From: DAHVFK01 sp963755395
GTDB taxonomy: Bacteria > Pseudomonadota > Gammaproteobacteria > Burkholderiales > SG8-39
NCBI GenBank assembly: GCA_963755395.1
Contig: CAVWJJ010000002.1
Location: 744,001-808,000 of the forward strand
Reading direction: 5' to 3'
DNA: 64,000 nt
Shown: positions 26,363 through 34,876 of the stretch, piece after piece
How the letters are laid out: every line of letters starts with the position of its first letter
Position numbering within the stretch: the first letter of the stretch is position 1
Notes under the pieces: model-generated
What the model saw: only the letters and a program-made list of their open reading frames with translations
Database searches by the model: none
What the model was told of the DNA's origin: nothing
Translations under genes and position numbers: made by a program

Positions 26363-26390
26363 CTGAAACCGAGTGTTACCGTCCGTAACA
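26363..26390 (-). promoter_or_regulatory. Shared upstream element, copy 2, with palindrome
   Basis: The plus strand reads CTGAAACCGAGTGTTAC at 26363-26379. It overlaps a perfect palindrome TGTTAC-CGTCC-GTAACA at 26374-26390. It lies 74 bases before the start of the minus-strand gene at 25968-26288 and matches the copy at 14240-14256 at 16 of 17 positions. The half-site GTTAC/GTAAC with a 5-base spacer also occurs at 11544-11558. Confidence 0.45.
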
Positions 26391-26422
26391 GGCCTCAACG
26401 ACCTGAAGCGGAAGGGGTTTTC

Positions 26423-26752
26423 CTAGTGGCTGTCCGCGCTCCAGTTGTAGGCGCGGACCACCCCGGCCGGATCGAACTTGATCTGCAGCATCTTCACCCG
26501 CGCGTTCGAGGGGCCCGAGAGGTTGCCGCTGCCGTAGTAGTAGGTCCACTGCGTGTAGCGCTCGCCGCCGATCTCGACCGACACCCCGGTGCCGTCGGGC
26601 GCGCCGAGCATGCGCTGCACCTCGGCCTGCGTCGTCTCGCCGCGCCGCACGCGGGACTGGAAGGCGGCGAGATCGAAGTTGCCGCCGACCTGGAAGCTGC
26701 CGCAGGCCGAGAGCAGAAACGCGAGCAAGACGGAGATCGTGGATCGGCGCAT
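26423..26752 (-). CDS. SmpA/OmlA (BamE-like) lipoprotein
   Basis: 109 residues from the ATG at 26752, with AGGAA about 7 bases upstream; an ATG two codons earlier is too close to it. Lipobox LLSAC gives a lipidated Cys near residue 17. The mature domain (RRGETTQAEVQRMLGAPDGTG; TYYYGSG; LQIKFDPAGVV) matches the SmpA/OmlA fold, as in BamE and related outer-membrane lipoproteins. It is not clearly the main BamE, since its context differs. Confidence 0.82.
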   Translation of the reverse strand: MRRSTISVLLAFLLSACGSFQVGGNFDLAAFQSRVRRGETTQAEVQRMLGAPDGTGVSVEIGGERYTQWTYYYGSGNLSGPSNARVKMLQIKFDPAGVVRAYNWSADSH

Positions 26753-26793
26753 GATCATTTCCTTTCGGGCCAAGGCTGTCGCTGGAGCGGAAC

Positions 26794-27663
26794 ATGACAA
26801 TCGAGATCGACCAGGGAATCTACGACCTCTACGACGAATACTGCCACGGCAGGATCGACCGGCGCGAGTTTCTCAAGCGCGCCGCGGTCCTCACCGCCGG
26901 CGGCCTGGCGATGGCGCAGGCGCTGCTGCCGCGCTACGCGCGCGCGCAGACGGTCTCGTTCACCGATCCGCGCATTCAGGCGCGTTATGTGGGCTATCCC
27001 TCGCCCGGCGGCAACTCGGGGACGATGCGCGGCTACCTCGTGCACCCGGCCGCGCAGGGCCCGTTCCCCGCCGTGCTGGTGATCCACGAGAACCGCGGGC
27101 TCAACCCGTACCTCGAGGACGTCGCGCGCCGCCTGGCGCTGGAGGGCTTCCTCGCGCTCGCGCCCGACGGCCTGGCGCCGGTCGGGGGCTACCCGGGCAA
27201 CGACGACGACGGGCGCGAGCTGCAGGCGAAGCTCGACCAGGCGAAGCTGCGCACCGACATGCTCAACAGCGCGCGCTTCCTGAAAGCGCACGCGCTGTCG
27301 AACGGCAAGCTGGGCGCGGTGGGGTTCTGCTGGGGCGGCGGCATGGTGAACCAGCTTGCGGTCGCCCTTGGCCCGGAGCTGCAGGCAGGGGTGGCGTTCT
27401 ACGGCGCGGCCCCGCCGCGCGACGCGGTGGCGAAAATCCGGGCGGCGCTGATGCTTCACTTCGCGGAAATGGACCCGCGCATCGACGCCATGTGGCCGGA
27501 GTACGAGGCGGCGCTCAAGGCGGCCGGTGTGCGCTACGAAGCCTATTCCTACCCGGGCACCCAGCACGGCTTCCACAACAACTCGACTCCGCGCTACCGC
27601 GAGCAAGCGGCGCAGCTCGCCTGGCAGCGCACGATCGCCTTCTTCAAGAAGAACCTTTCCTGA
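26794..27663 (+). CDS. Tat-exported dienelactone hydrolase family protein
   Basis: 289 residues. An N-terminal cap of about 25 residues precedes a twin-arginine motif (RREFLKRAAVLTAGG), so it should be exported folded. The alpha/beta hydrolase domain carries VIHENRGLNPY, the nucleophile Cys in GFCWGGGM and the His in GTQHGFHN, as in dienelactone hydrolases. The usual substrate is a dienelactone from chloroaromatic breakdown, but exported members may act on other esters or lactones. It overlaps the convergent 27644-28312 gene by 20 bases. Confidence 0.9.
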   Translation: MTIEIDQGIYDLYDEYCHGRIDRREFLKRAAVLTAGGLAMAQALLPRYARAQTVSFTDPRIQARYVGYPSPGGNSGTMRGYLVHPAAQGPFPAVLVIHENRGLNPYLEDVARRLALEGFLALAPDGLAPVGGYPGNDDDGRELQAKLDQAKLRTDMLNSARFLKAHALSNGKLGAVGFCWGGGMVNQLAVALGPELQAGVAFYGAAPPRDAVAKIRAALMLHFAEMDPRIDAMWPEYEAALKAAGVRYEAYSYPGTQHGFHNNSTPRYREQAAQLAWQRTIAFFKKNLS

Positions 27664-28312
27664 GCCTCTTGTTCGGCTTGCGGTACTGAACCAGCGCGCC
27701 GACCATGCGCTCGAAGGGGTCGCGGCGGGTGAGCTTGCGCGCCTGCGCGTGCGTCACCAGGCGGTAATGGTGCACGTCCTCGAGCATCTCGGCGACCTGC
27801 CAGGCGTCCTTTTCCCCCGCGGCCCAGATCGCCGGGTCGACGCGGCGCAGGTCGAACGGCCGCGAGTACTCGCGCAGCGATTTGTACTCGCGCTTGTTGG
27901 AGTACTCGTGCAAATAGGACATCGCCAGCTCGCGCAGGCTGCGGTACACCGGGTCGCGCCAGCGCAGGTAGGCGCCGTTGGTCTTCGAGATCGCGCCCCA
28001 GAGGCCCTTGCGCCGGAACAGCGCGACCACGTGGTCGAAGTCGTGCACCGCGCGCAGGTCCATCAGCAGCGGCGGCTCGCCGTGGATCCACAGCGCGGCC
28101 GCGGCGAGCATCGCGCCCTCGATGCAATGCGCGTTCTTCGCCCGCAGCACCATCCGCACCGGCCGGCAGCTGTCGCCGTCGGGCTCGAAGTTCTGCTTCA
28201 GCCGGAACAGGAAGTCCTGGATCTTCTCCGGCGTGTCGAGGCGCCGCAGGACCGCGAACTCGGCCTTGGTGAGGCCGAGGTCCTCGCGCCGGGCGCGGCG
28301 GCGGCGAATCAC
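27644..28312 (-). CDS. Conserved hypothetical protein, transglutaminase-like Cys/His arrangement
   Basis: 222 residues. After an N-terminal helical part (LTKAEFAVLRRLDTPEKIQDFL), the core has AHCIEGAMLAAAALW followed by DFDHVVALFRRKGLWGAIS. This Cys then Asp-His spacing resembles transglutaminase-like/papain-fold proteins; assignment to that superfamily is my inference. The arginine-rich C-terminus (KPNKRLRK) may bind nucleic acid or membrane. No signal peptide. It overlaps the flavoprotein gene upstream by 4 bases, so the two are cotranslated. Confidence 0.75.
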   Translation of the reverse strand: MIRRRRARREDLGLTKAEFAVLRRLDTPEKIQDFLFRLKQNFEPDGDSCRPVRMVLRAKNAHCIEGAMLAAAALWIHGEPPLLMDLRAVHDFDHVVALFRRKGLWGAISKTNGAYLRWRDPVYRSLRELAMSYLHEYSNKREYKSLREYSRPFDLRRVDPAIWAAGEKDAWQVAEMLEDVHHYRLVTHAQARKLTRRDPFERMVGALVQYRKPNKRLRKGSS

Positions 28313-29790
28313 CGCGCGGCGCCCGTGGACGCGCTCGTGCCCGCGATCCTGCCGAACACCGAGCCGTTGGTCAGCCCGGTGCCGCCGGGGTAGTTGAAGT
28401 AGAAGATCCCGCCCACCAGCTCACCCGCGGCGTACAGGCCGGGAATCGGCTCGCCGTCGGTGCTTAGCACCCTCGCGCCAGTGTCGATGCGCAGGCCGCC
28501 GAAAGTGAAGGTGATGCCGCAGGTCACGGCGTAGGCCTCGTAGGGCGGCGCGTCTAGCACGTTGGCCCAGTTCGACTTGTTCACCGCGAGCCCGGTGGTG
28601 CGCCGCCCGTCCTTCACGTTCGGATTGAACGGGATCGAGGTGGTGACCGCGGCGTTGTAGGCCTCGATCTCGGCCAGCGCCGCTTTCGGGTCGACGTCGT
28701 CCAGCTTGAGCACCAGCTCTTCGAGCGTGTTCGCACTTGCCTTGGTCACCTGCTTGATCTTGTACTCGTCGCGCAGCAGGTGCTTGACCTTCTGGTCGAA
28801 CACCTGCCAGGCGAACTGCCCGGGCTGGTTCAGGATAACGCGCCCGTACTTGGCGTAGGTGTAGTTGCGGAAGTCCGCGCCTTCGTCGACGAAGCGCCTG
28901 CCTTCGGCGTTGAGCATGATGCCGAACGGGTAGGAGTGCTTCTGGAACTGGTCGCCCACCGCGAGATCGCCGAACTCCGGGGCGTTGCGCTCCCAGCCCA
29001 CTGCGTGGCAGCCGGACCAGTTGCCCACCGGCGCCGCGCCGATGTCGAGCGCCATCCTGATCACGTCGCCGGTATTGAAGCGCGTGCCGCGAACCTTGGC
29101 GAGCTCCCAGCCCGGGCCGAGGTAGCGCGCGCGCCACTCCGGGTTGGCCTGGAAGCCGCCGCCCGCGAGCACCACCGCTTTCGCGCGCACCTCCCCGGTC
29201 TTGCCGTCCTTCCTCACGTGCACGCCGTGCACGCCTGAATCGTCCGCGATGAGCGCGGTCGCGCGCGCGCGGTACCAGACTTCGACGCCGTTCTTCTTCG
29301 CCGACTGGGTCCAGGCCTCGACCAGGCCTTCGCCGCCGCCCACCGCCTCGACCGTGAGCCCGCCCCAGAACTTGAACTTGCCGTCGACCTTGAACGCCTG
29401 GCGGCCGTAGATCGGCGCGAAGCGGATTCCCTTGCCGCGCATCCACAGCAGCGTGTCGAGGCTCTTCTTGACCAGGATCTCGGTCAGGTCAGGGTCGCAG
29501 CGGTACTGCGTGACGCGCCCCATATCGTCCAGGAACTGCTCCTCGGTGTAGGTGCCGAAGTCGGTACGCGCGACCTCCTCGTCGGTCAGGTCTGGCATCA
29601 GCCGGCGCAGATCGTCCACCCCGGCGTAGGCCACGCGCATCGCGCCGGCGGTGAAGCGGCTGTTGCCGCCCGCCTCGTCCGCGGGCGCGCGCTCGAGCAC
29701 CAGCACGCTCGCGCCGCGTTCGCGCGCCGCGAGCGCGGCGCAAAATGCCGCGTTGCCGCCGCCCACCACCACCAGATCCCAGGACTGCAT
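28309..29790 (-). CDS. tcuA: FAD-dependent tricarballylate dehydrogenase TcuA-like protein
   Basis: 493 residues of the fumarate reductase/succinate dehydrogenase flavoprotein family. FAD motif VVVGGGNAAFCAALAARERGA, GGNSRFTAGAM, and C-terminal ITFTFGGLRIDTGARVLS with YPGGTGLTNGSVFG. The start and GGNAAFCAALAA are characteristic of TcuA, which oxidises tricarballylate to cis-aconitate. No TcuB or TcuC partner is present, so the substrate may be another organic acid. It is divergent from the cupin gene across a 54-base gap. Confidence 0.82.
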   Translation of the reverse strand: MQSWDLVVVGGGNAAFCAALAARERGASVLVLERAPADEAGGNSRFTAGAMRVAYAGVDDLRRLMPDLTDEEVARTDFGTYTEEQFLDDMGRVTQYRCDPDLTEILVKKSLDTLLWMRGKGIRFAPIYGRQAFKVDGKFKFWGGLTVEAVGGGEGLVEAWTQSAKKNGVEVWYRARATALIADDSGVHGVHVRKDGKTGEVRAKAVVLAGGGFQANPEWRARYLGPGWELAKVRGTRFNTGDVIRMALDIGAAPVGNWSGCHAVGWERNAPEFGDLAVGDQFQKHSYPFGIMLNAEGRRFVDEGADFRNYTYAKYGRVILNQPGQFAWQVFDQKVKHLLRDEYKIKQVTKASANTLEELVLKLDDVDPKAALAEIEAYNAAVTTSIPFNPNVKDGRRTTGLAVNKSNWANVLDAPPYEAYAVTCGITFTFGGLRIDTGARVLSTDGEPIPGLYAAGELVGGIFYFNYPGGTGLTNGSVFGRIAGTSASTGAAR

Positions 29791-29844
29791 TCAGGCACGC
29801 TCCTATTAGAATTGTCTACCGCCGCTTATTGGGGAGGTGAGGAC

Positions 29845-30210
29845 ATGAGCGTAAAGCCCGAAGCCGTCGTGCGCAACATCGCCGAAGTGATGTGGGAGAC
29901 GCCGCCCGAGCATTTTGATGCGCACTCCAAGATGCTGATGACGCCGCAGAACTGCGCCACGCGGCACCTCGACTTCCGCATCTCGAGCTACCAGCCCAAG
30001 GGCTACGTCGCGCCGCACCGGCACAAGGTGCAGGAGCAGATCTACCACATCCTGAGCGGCGAGGGCCTGATGGAGCTCGACGGCGCGCGTCGCGTGGTGC
30101 GCGCGCACGACTGCATCTTCATCCCGCCGGGTGTCGAGCACGCGATCTACAACACCGGCCTCGTCGACCTCGTCTTCTTCGTCGTCACCACGCCGCCGAG
30201 CGATGGCTAG
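29845..30210 (+). CDS. Cupin-domain protein
   Basis: 121 residues from the ATG at 29845; the ribosome binding site GGGGAGGTGAGG is very strong, which favours this start over the TTG at 29812. A single cupin barrel carries metal ligands in PHRHKVQEQIYHILSGEG and PPGVEHAIYNTG. Such proteins are dioxygenases, isomerases or binding proteins; the substrate is unknown. The stop lies inside the start of the FAD oxidoreductase (8-base overlap), so they are made together. Confidence 0.88.
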   Translation: MSVKPEAVVRNIAEVMWETPPEHFDAHSKMLMTPQNCATRHLDFRISSYQPKGYVAPHRHKVQEQIYHILSGEGLMELDGARRVVRAHDCIFIPPGVEHAIYNTGLVDLVFFVVTTPPSDG

Positions 30211-31889
30211 CGCGCCGCCCGGCGGCGACTTCGACGCGATCGTGGTCGGCGCGGGCGCCGCCGGGCTGACCGCGGCCTGCGTCGCCGCGGCCGGGGGGCT
30301 GGCGACGCTGCTGCTCGAGAAGTCGCCGCTGGTGGGCGGCACCACGGCCGTTTCGGGCGGCATGGTGTGGATCCCGGCCAACGCGAAGATGATCGCGGCC
30401 GGGATCGAGGACAGCGTCGGTGACGCGCGCCGCTACCTCGACCGGTGCGCGCCGCCGGCGCGCGACCCGGCGGCGCGCGAAGCCTTCCTCGCGCGCGGCC
30501 CCGAGGCGATCGAGTACCTCGAGGCGCACACCTCCCTGCGGCTGCGCCCGGTGCTGAATTATCCGGACTACTACCCGCAGCTGCCCGGCGCGACGCTCGG
30601 CGGGCGCGTGCTCGAGCCGGTCGATTTCGACGCCGGATTGCTGGGGCGCGACTTCGCGCTCATGCGCTGGCCACTGCGCGAATTCATGCTGTTCGGCGGC
30701 ATGATGATCGCGCGCCCGGACCTGCCGCACTTCCGCGCGATGCTTTCCTCGCCGCGCTCGGCGGCGCGCGTCGCGCGCCTGGTGGCGCAATACGCCTGGC
30801 AGCGGATGTTCGCCGCGCGCGGAACGCGGCTGGTGCTCGGCAACGCGCTGGTCGGGCGGCTGCTCAAGTCCGCGCTTGACCTGAGGGTCTCGCTGCGCCG
30901 CAACGCGCGGGTGGTCGGCGTCGTGATGCGGGAAGGCCGCGCGGCCGGGGTCGAGATCGAATCTCACGGGCGCCGCGAGACGCTCGGCGCGCGCGCCGGC
31001 GTGGTGCTCGCGGGCGGCGGCTTCTCGCACGACCCCGAACTGCGCGCGAGGCTCCTGCCGGCGGCGATTGCGCGCTATTCGCCGGTCTGCGCCGAGGACA
31101 GCGGCGACGGGATCCGCCTCGGCCTGGCCGCGGGCGGAACGCTCGGCGAGCGAAACTCGCACAACGCCTACTGGTCCCCGGTGTCGCATTTCCGGCGCGC
31201 CGACGGCAGCGACGGCGTATTCCCGCACACCGTCGCCGACCGCGGCAAGCCCGGGATCATCGCGCTCACGCGCGACGGCGCGCGCTTCACCAGCGAGGCC
31301 GTGTCGTACCACGAGTTCGTGGTGGCGATGCTGCGCGCGGGGGAGGCGGCGAACCCGGCCTTCCTGCTGTGCGACCGCAGGAGCCTGTGGCAATACGGCC
31401 TGGGCGCGGTGCGGCCGTTCGCGCTCTCGCTCGCGCCGCACCTGGCGAGCGGCTACCTGGTGCGTGCGCAGACGCTCGAGGCGCTCGCGGCGCGGCTGGC
31501 CATCGTCCCGGTGGGCCTCGTGCGCACGGTAGAGCGCTACAACGAAGACGCGCGCCGCGGCGTCGATTCGGCCTTCGGCCTGGGCGGCGACGCCTACCAG
31601 CGCTTCCTCGGCGACGCGCGCAACGTCGCCCAATCCCTGCATGCGCCCGATCGAATCGCCGCCCTATTTCGCGATCCGCATCACCCCGAGCGACCTGGGC
31701 ACTTCGGCCGGCCTGCTCACCGACGGCGAGGCGCGCGTGCTCGACGGCGGCGGCCGCCCGCTGCCCGGCCTGTACGCCTGCGGCAACGACATGAACTCGA
31801 TCATGGACGGCGCCTACCCGGGCCCAGGCATCACGCTCGGGCCGGCGCTGGTGTTCGGCTACGTCGCCGCGCGCGGCATGAGCTCGTAG
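30203..31889 (+). CDS. FAD-dependent oxidoreductase, 3-ketosteroid dehydrogenase/flavocytochrome c-like (one frameshift)
   Basis: About 561 residues once a single extra C near 31631 is removed (RNVA / NPCMRPIESPPY). FAD motif DAIVVGAGAAGLTAACVAAAGG and GGTTAVSGGMVWIP at the N-terminus, GVVLAGGGFSHD in the middle, and after the frameshift YFAIRITPSDLGTSAGL and GPGITLGPALVFGY. This is the fumarate reductase/3-ketosteroid delta-1-dehydrogenase fold. The substrate is unknown. The 3' end overlaps the convergent GST gene by 31 bases. Confidence 0.83.
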
Positions 31890-32482
31890 GGTCCGCGCCA
31901 GCCGGGCAGCTTGCGGATGCGCTCGCGCCAGGCGGCGATCGCCGGCAGGTCGGCGAAATCGAAGCCCAGCTCGCCGTCGTAGTACATGTAACCGGCCATC
32001 GAGAGGTCGGCGATCGTCGGCCGCTCGAGCGCGATCCACTCGCGCCCGGCGAGATGCTTGTCGACGATCTTGAGCGCGCCGTCGGCGCGCGCCTTGAAGA
32101 ACCTGGTCACCTCGTTGTCCTGCTTCATGAAATGGGTCATGAAGCGGTGCGTCGCGATGTAGCTCGTGAACTTGTGGTTGTCGAACAGCAGCCAGCGCAG
32201 CACCTCGCGCCGCTCGTCGTCGTTCGACCAGCCGAAGCGGCCGCTGCGCTGCACGAGGTAGTCCAGGATCGCGCCGGACTGGCTAAGCAGCCGGCCCCGG
32301 TGCGCGAGCGTCGGGCACTCGCCCATCTCGTTCACTTCGCTGCGGAAGGCCGCGCCGCGCGTCTCGCCGTCCATGAACGCGACCCGGCGCGGCGCCCAGT
32401 CGAGCGCGCTCAGCGTCATCATCAGCGCCGCCTTGTAGCTGTTGCCGGATTCGCCGAAGCAATAGAGCTCGAATTCAGCCAT
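31859..32482 (-). CDS. Glutathione S-transferase family protein
   Basis: 207 residues. The N-terminal thioredoxin-like domain includes LYCFGESGNSYKAALMM and the glutathione-binding CPTLAHRGRLLSQSGAILDYL; the C-terminal helical domain ends near GWRGPYELM. The pattern suits beta/zeta-like bacterial GSTs. The substrate is unknown. Its start faces the GFA gene, 74 bases away. Confidence 0.9.
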   Translation of the reverse strand: MAEFELYCFGESGNSYKAALMMTLSALDWAPRRVAFMDGETRGAAFRSEVNEMGECPTLAHRGRLLSQSGAILDYLVQRSGRFGWSNDDERREVLRWLLFDNHKFTSYIATHRFMTHFMKQDNEVTRFFKARADGALKIVDKHLAGREWIALERPTIADLSMAGYMYYDGELGFDFADLPAIAAWRERIRKLPGWRGPYELMPRAAT

Positions 32483-32556
32483 GGTTTGCGTCTCCCCCGA
32501 TCAGGGTAGCGCGCGCTGCGCCGATGCGCTACCTTCCGCAGCCTGGAGGACAGATC

Positions 32557-32991
32557 ATGACGACCCCGCTCACCGGAGGCTGCCTGTGCGGCGCGATCCG
32601 CTACACCGTCGACGTGCCGATCACCGAGCTGCGCGCCTGCCACTGCACGCACTGCCAGAAGGCCTCGGGCGCGGCGGGCAGCGTCAACGCGGTGATCCCG
32701 AGCGCCGCCCTGCGCATCACCCGTGGCGCGCCGAAGCGCTACGACACGCACGCCGACAGCGGCCGCACGCTGTGCCGCTATTTCTGCGCCGACTGCGGCT
32801 CGCCGATCTACGCGCACCGGGCCACGGCTCCGGAGATCGCGGTGCTCAGGGCGGGCACGCTGGATGACGCGGGGAATATGAAGATCACCACCAATATATG
32901 GACCCGCAGCGCGCGCCCCTGGGCCCACATCGACCCGGCGAGCAAACAGTTCCCCGGCCAGCCCGACGCGCCTGCCGCGAACAAGCCCTGA
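32557..32991 (+). CDS. GFA-family zinc-binding protein
   Basis: 144 residues from the ATG at 32557, with GGAGGA upstream. Zinc motifs GGCLCGAIRY, CHCTHCQKASG and YFCADCGSP match the glutathione-dependent formaldehyde-activating (Gfa) fold. Few members act on formaldehyde; many bind thiol adducts. It is followed by a GST remnant and a TPP enzyme on the same strand and may share their transcript. Confidence 0.9.
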   Translation: MTTPLTGGCLCGAIRYTVDVPITELRACHCTHCQKASGAAGSVNAVIPSAALRITRGAPKRYDTHADSGRTLCRYFCADCGSPIYAHRATAPEIAVLRAGTLDDAGNMKITTNIWTRSARPWAHIDPASKQFPGQPDAPAANKP

Positions 32992-33005
32992 TCCGAGGAG
33001 AGTTC

Positions 33006-33077
33006 ATGAAGCTCTGGTATTCGCCGCCTTCGCCGTTCGCGCGCCCGTCGATGATGCAGACTCCCCCGCGGGCCTGA
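33006..33077 (+). pseudogene. N-terminal remnant of a glutathione S-transferase gene
   Basis: A 23-codon frame begins MKLWYSPPSPFAR, a common GST N-terminal start, then diverges (PSMMQTPPRA) and stops at 33077. A proper GAGGAGAG ribosome binding site precedes it. The rest of the GST fold is missing, and the TPP-enzyme ATG follows 4 bases later. It looks like the scar of a deletion that removed most of a GST gene. The tiny peptide may still be translated and couple to the downstream gene. Confidence 0.5.
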
Positions 33078-33081
33078 CGCC

Positions 33082-34866
33082 ATGTCCAGGCGCAAAGGCG
33101 CGGAGCTCATCGCCGAGTTTCTGGTGAAAGAAGACATTCCCTACGTGTTCGGCATCTGCGGCCATGGCAACGTCGGCCTGCTGGATGCGCTGTACGACGT
33201 GGCCGACAAGGTGAAGCTGGTCTCGCCGCGCCACGAGCAGGTCGCGGGCCACATGGCAGACGGCTACTTCCGCGTCAGGCACAAGCCGGTGGCGACCCTC
33301 ACCTCGACCGGGCCGGGCTCGGCGAATCTCATCATGGCGCTCGCGGTGGCGCAGACCGACTCCTCGGCCCTGCTCGCGATCACCGCCAACGTGCCGACCT
33401 CGCAGTTCAACCGCGGCCCGTTCCAGGAGCTCAATCGCCACAACCAGGCCGACTACCCGAACGTCGTGCGGCCGGTGGTCAAGCGCAGCTTCCAGCCCAC
33501 GCGCGCCGAAATGCTGCCGCTCGCGCTGCGCCAGGCCGCGACCACCATGACCAGCGGACGCCCGGGCCCGGTCAACGTCGACATCCCGTTCAACGTATTC
33601 CAGGAGGAGACCGAGGCCAGGCTCGAAGCGCCGTGGGACGGCTACCTTTCGCGCCGCAGCGGGGCCTCGAACGAGGCGGTTGAAAAGGCGCTCGAGATGC
33701 TGCTCGGCGCAAAGCGCCCGGTGATGTTCATCGGCCACGGCGTGACGCTGTCGGAAGCTTCCGGCGAGCTGACCGCACTGGCGAAGAAGCTCTCGATCCC
33801 GGTCATCAGCTCGCCCAACGGCATGGGTTGCCTCGACATGGAGGATCCGCTCTCGCTCGGCTTCATCGGCCGCAACGGCGCCTACCCGGCGAATCAGGCC
33901 GGCCGCCACGCCGACCTGGTGCTCGCGCTCGGGGCGAGGTTCGACGACCGCTCCTCGTCGTCATGGACGCCGGGCTATTCGTGGAACTTCCCCCATACGA
34001 AGCTCATCCACGTCGACGTCGACGACGCCGAGCTGGGGCGCAACTACCCGCCCGACCTGGCGATCCTGGCCGACGTGAAGGCCTTCCTCGAGCAGCTGCT
34101 CGGCGTGCTCGCGGCGAAGAAACTCGCCGCCGGGCCGCGCGTCGCGGAGTGGCGCGCGCAGATCGACGGCTGGCGCAAGGAGTGGGAGGCGTTCGTGCGG
34201 CCCAACTTCGACGTTCACGCGAGCCCGATGCGGCCCGAGCGGGTGGTGGCCGACTGCCGCGCGGTGCTGCCCGAGGACGCGATCATCTCGCTCGACTCGG
34301 GCGTGCACCACAACTGGTACATGCAGTTCTGGAACGCGCGCCGGCCGCAGGCGATGCTCAACACCTGGGGCTACTCGGGCATGGGCTTCGGCCCGAGCTC
34401 GATCCTGGGCGCCAAGCTCGCCGCGCCGGACAAGGTCTGCGTCTCGATCTGCGGCGACGGCGGCTTCACCATGGTGCCGCACGTGCTGTGCACCGCGGTC
34501 GAGTACAACATCCCGGCGGTATGGGTGGTGTGGAACAACTTCGCCTGGGCCGCGATCCGCGACATCCAGTACGGCCTGTTCGACGGGCGCGAGATCGGCA
34601 CCGGTTTCTACGAGGGCCCCGAGGGCAAGCCCTACAACCCCGACTTCGCCGCCTGGGCGCGCGCCGCGGGCGTCGAGGGCCTGACGGTGAAGAAATCGCA
34701 GGACTTCGCCGGCGCGCTCGAGCACGCGATCAGGCTCGGCAAGCCCTGCCTGGTGGACGTGCACGTCGACGCCAACATCCGCCCGCCCGCGACCGGCACC
34801 TGGGCCCTGCCGCCGATCCCGCACAAGGAACCGGTGTTCGGCGGCAAGTACCTGCCGCAGGACTAG
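33082..34866 (+). CDS. Thiamine-diphosphate enzyme, acetolactate synthase-like
   Basis: 594 residues. N-terminal PYVFGICGHGNVGLLDAL and the catalytic Glu in SPRHEQVAGHMADGYF, a central FAD/NAD-like domain (KRPVMFIGHGV), and C-terminal TPP motif ICGDGGFTM...WNNFAWAAI. It is related to large subunits of acetolactate synthase and to sulfoacetaldehyde acetyltransferase-type enzymes. No ilvH-type small subunit is adjacent, so a catabolic carboligase or decarboxylase is more likely than isoleucine/valine synthesis. Confidence 0.85.
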   Translation: MSRRKGAELIAEFLVKEDIPYVFGICGHGNVGLLDALYDVADKVKLVSPRHEQVAGHMADGYFRVRHKPVATLTSTGPGSANLIMALAVAQTDSSALLAITANVPTSQFNRGPFQELNRHNQADYPNVVRPVVKRSFQPTRAEMLPLALRQAATTMTSGRPGPVNVDIPFNVFQEETEARLEAPWDGYLSRRSGASNEAVEKALEMLLGAKRPVMFIGHGVTLSEASGELTALAKKLSIPVISSPNGMGCLDMEDPLSLGFIGRNGAYPANQAGRHADLVLALGARFDDRSSSSWTPGYSWNFPHTKLIHVDVDDAELGRNYPPDLAILADVKAFLEQLLGVLAAKKLAAGPRVAEWRAQIDGWRKEWEAFVRPNFDVHASPMRPERVVADCRAVLPEDAIISLDSGVHHNWYMQFWNARRPQAMLNTWGYSGMGFGPSSILGAKLAAPDKVCVSICGDGGFTMVPHVLCTAVEYNIPAVWVVWNNFAWAAIRDIQYGLFDGREIGTGFYEGPEGKPYNPDFAAWARAAGVEGLTVKKSQDFAGALEHAIRLGKPCLVDVHVDANIRPPATGTWALPPIPHKEPVFGGKYLPQD

Positions 34867-34876
34867 GCGGGCGGCC

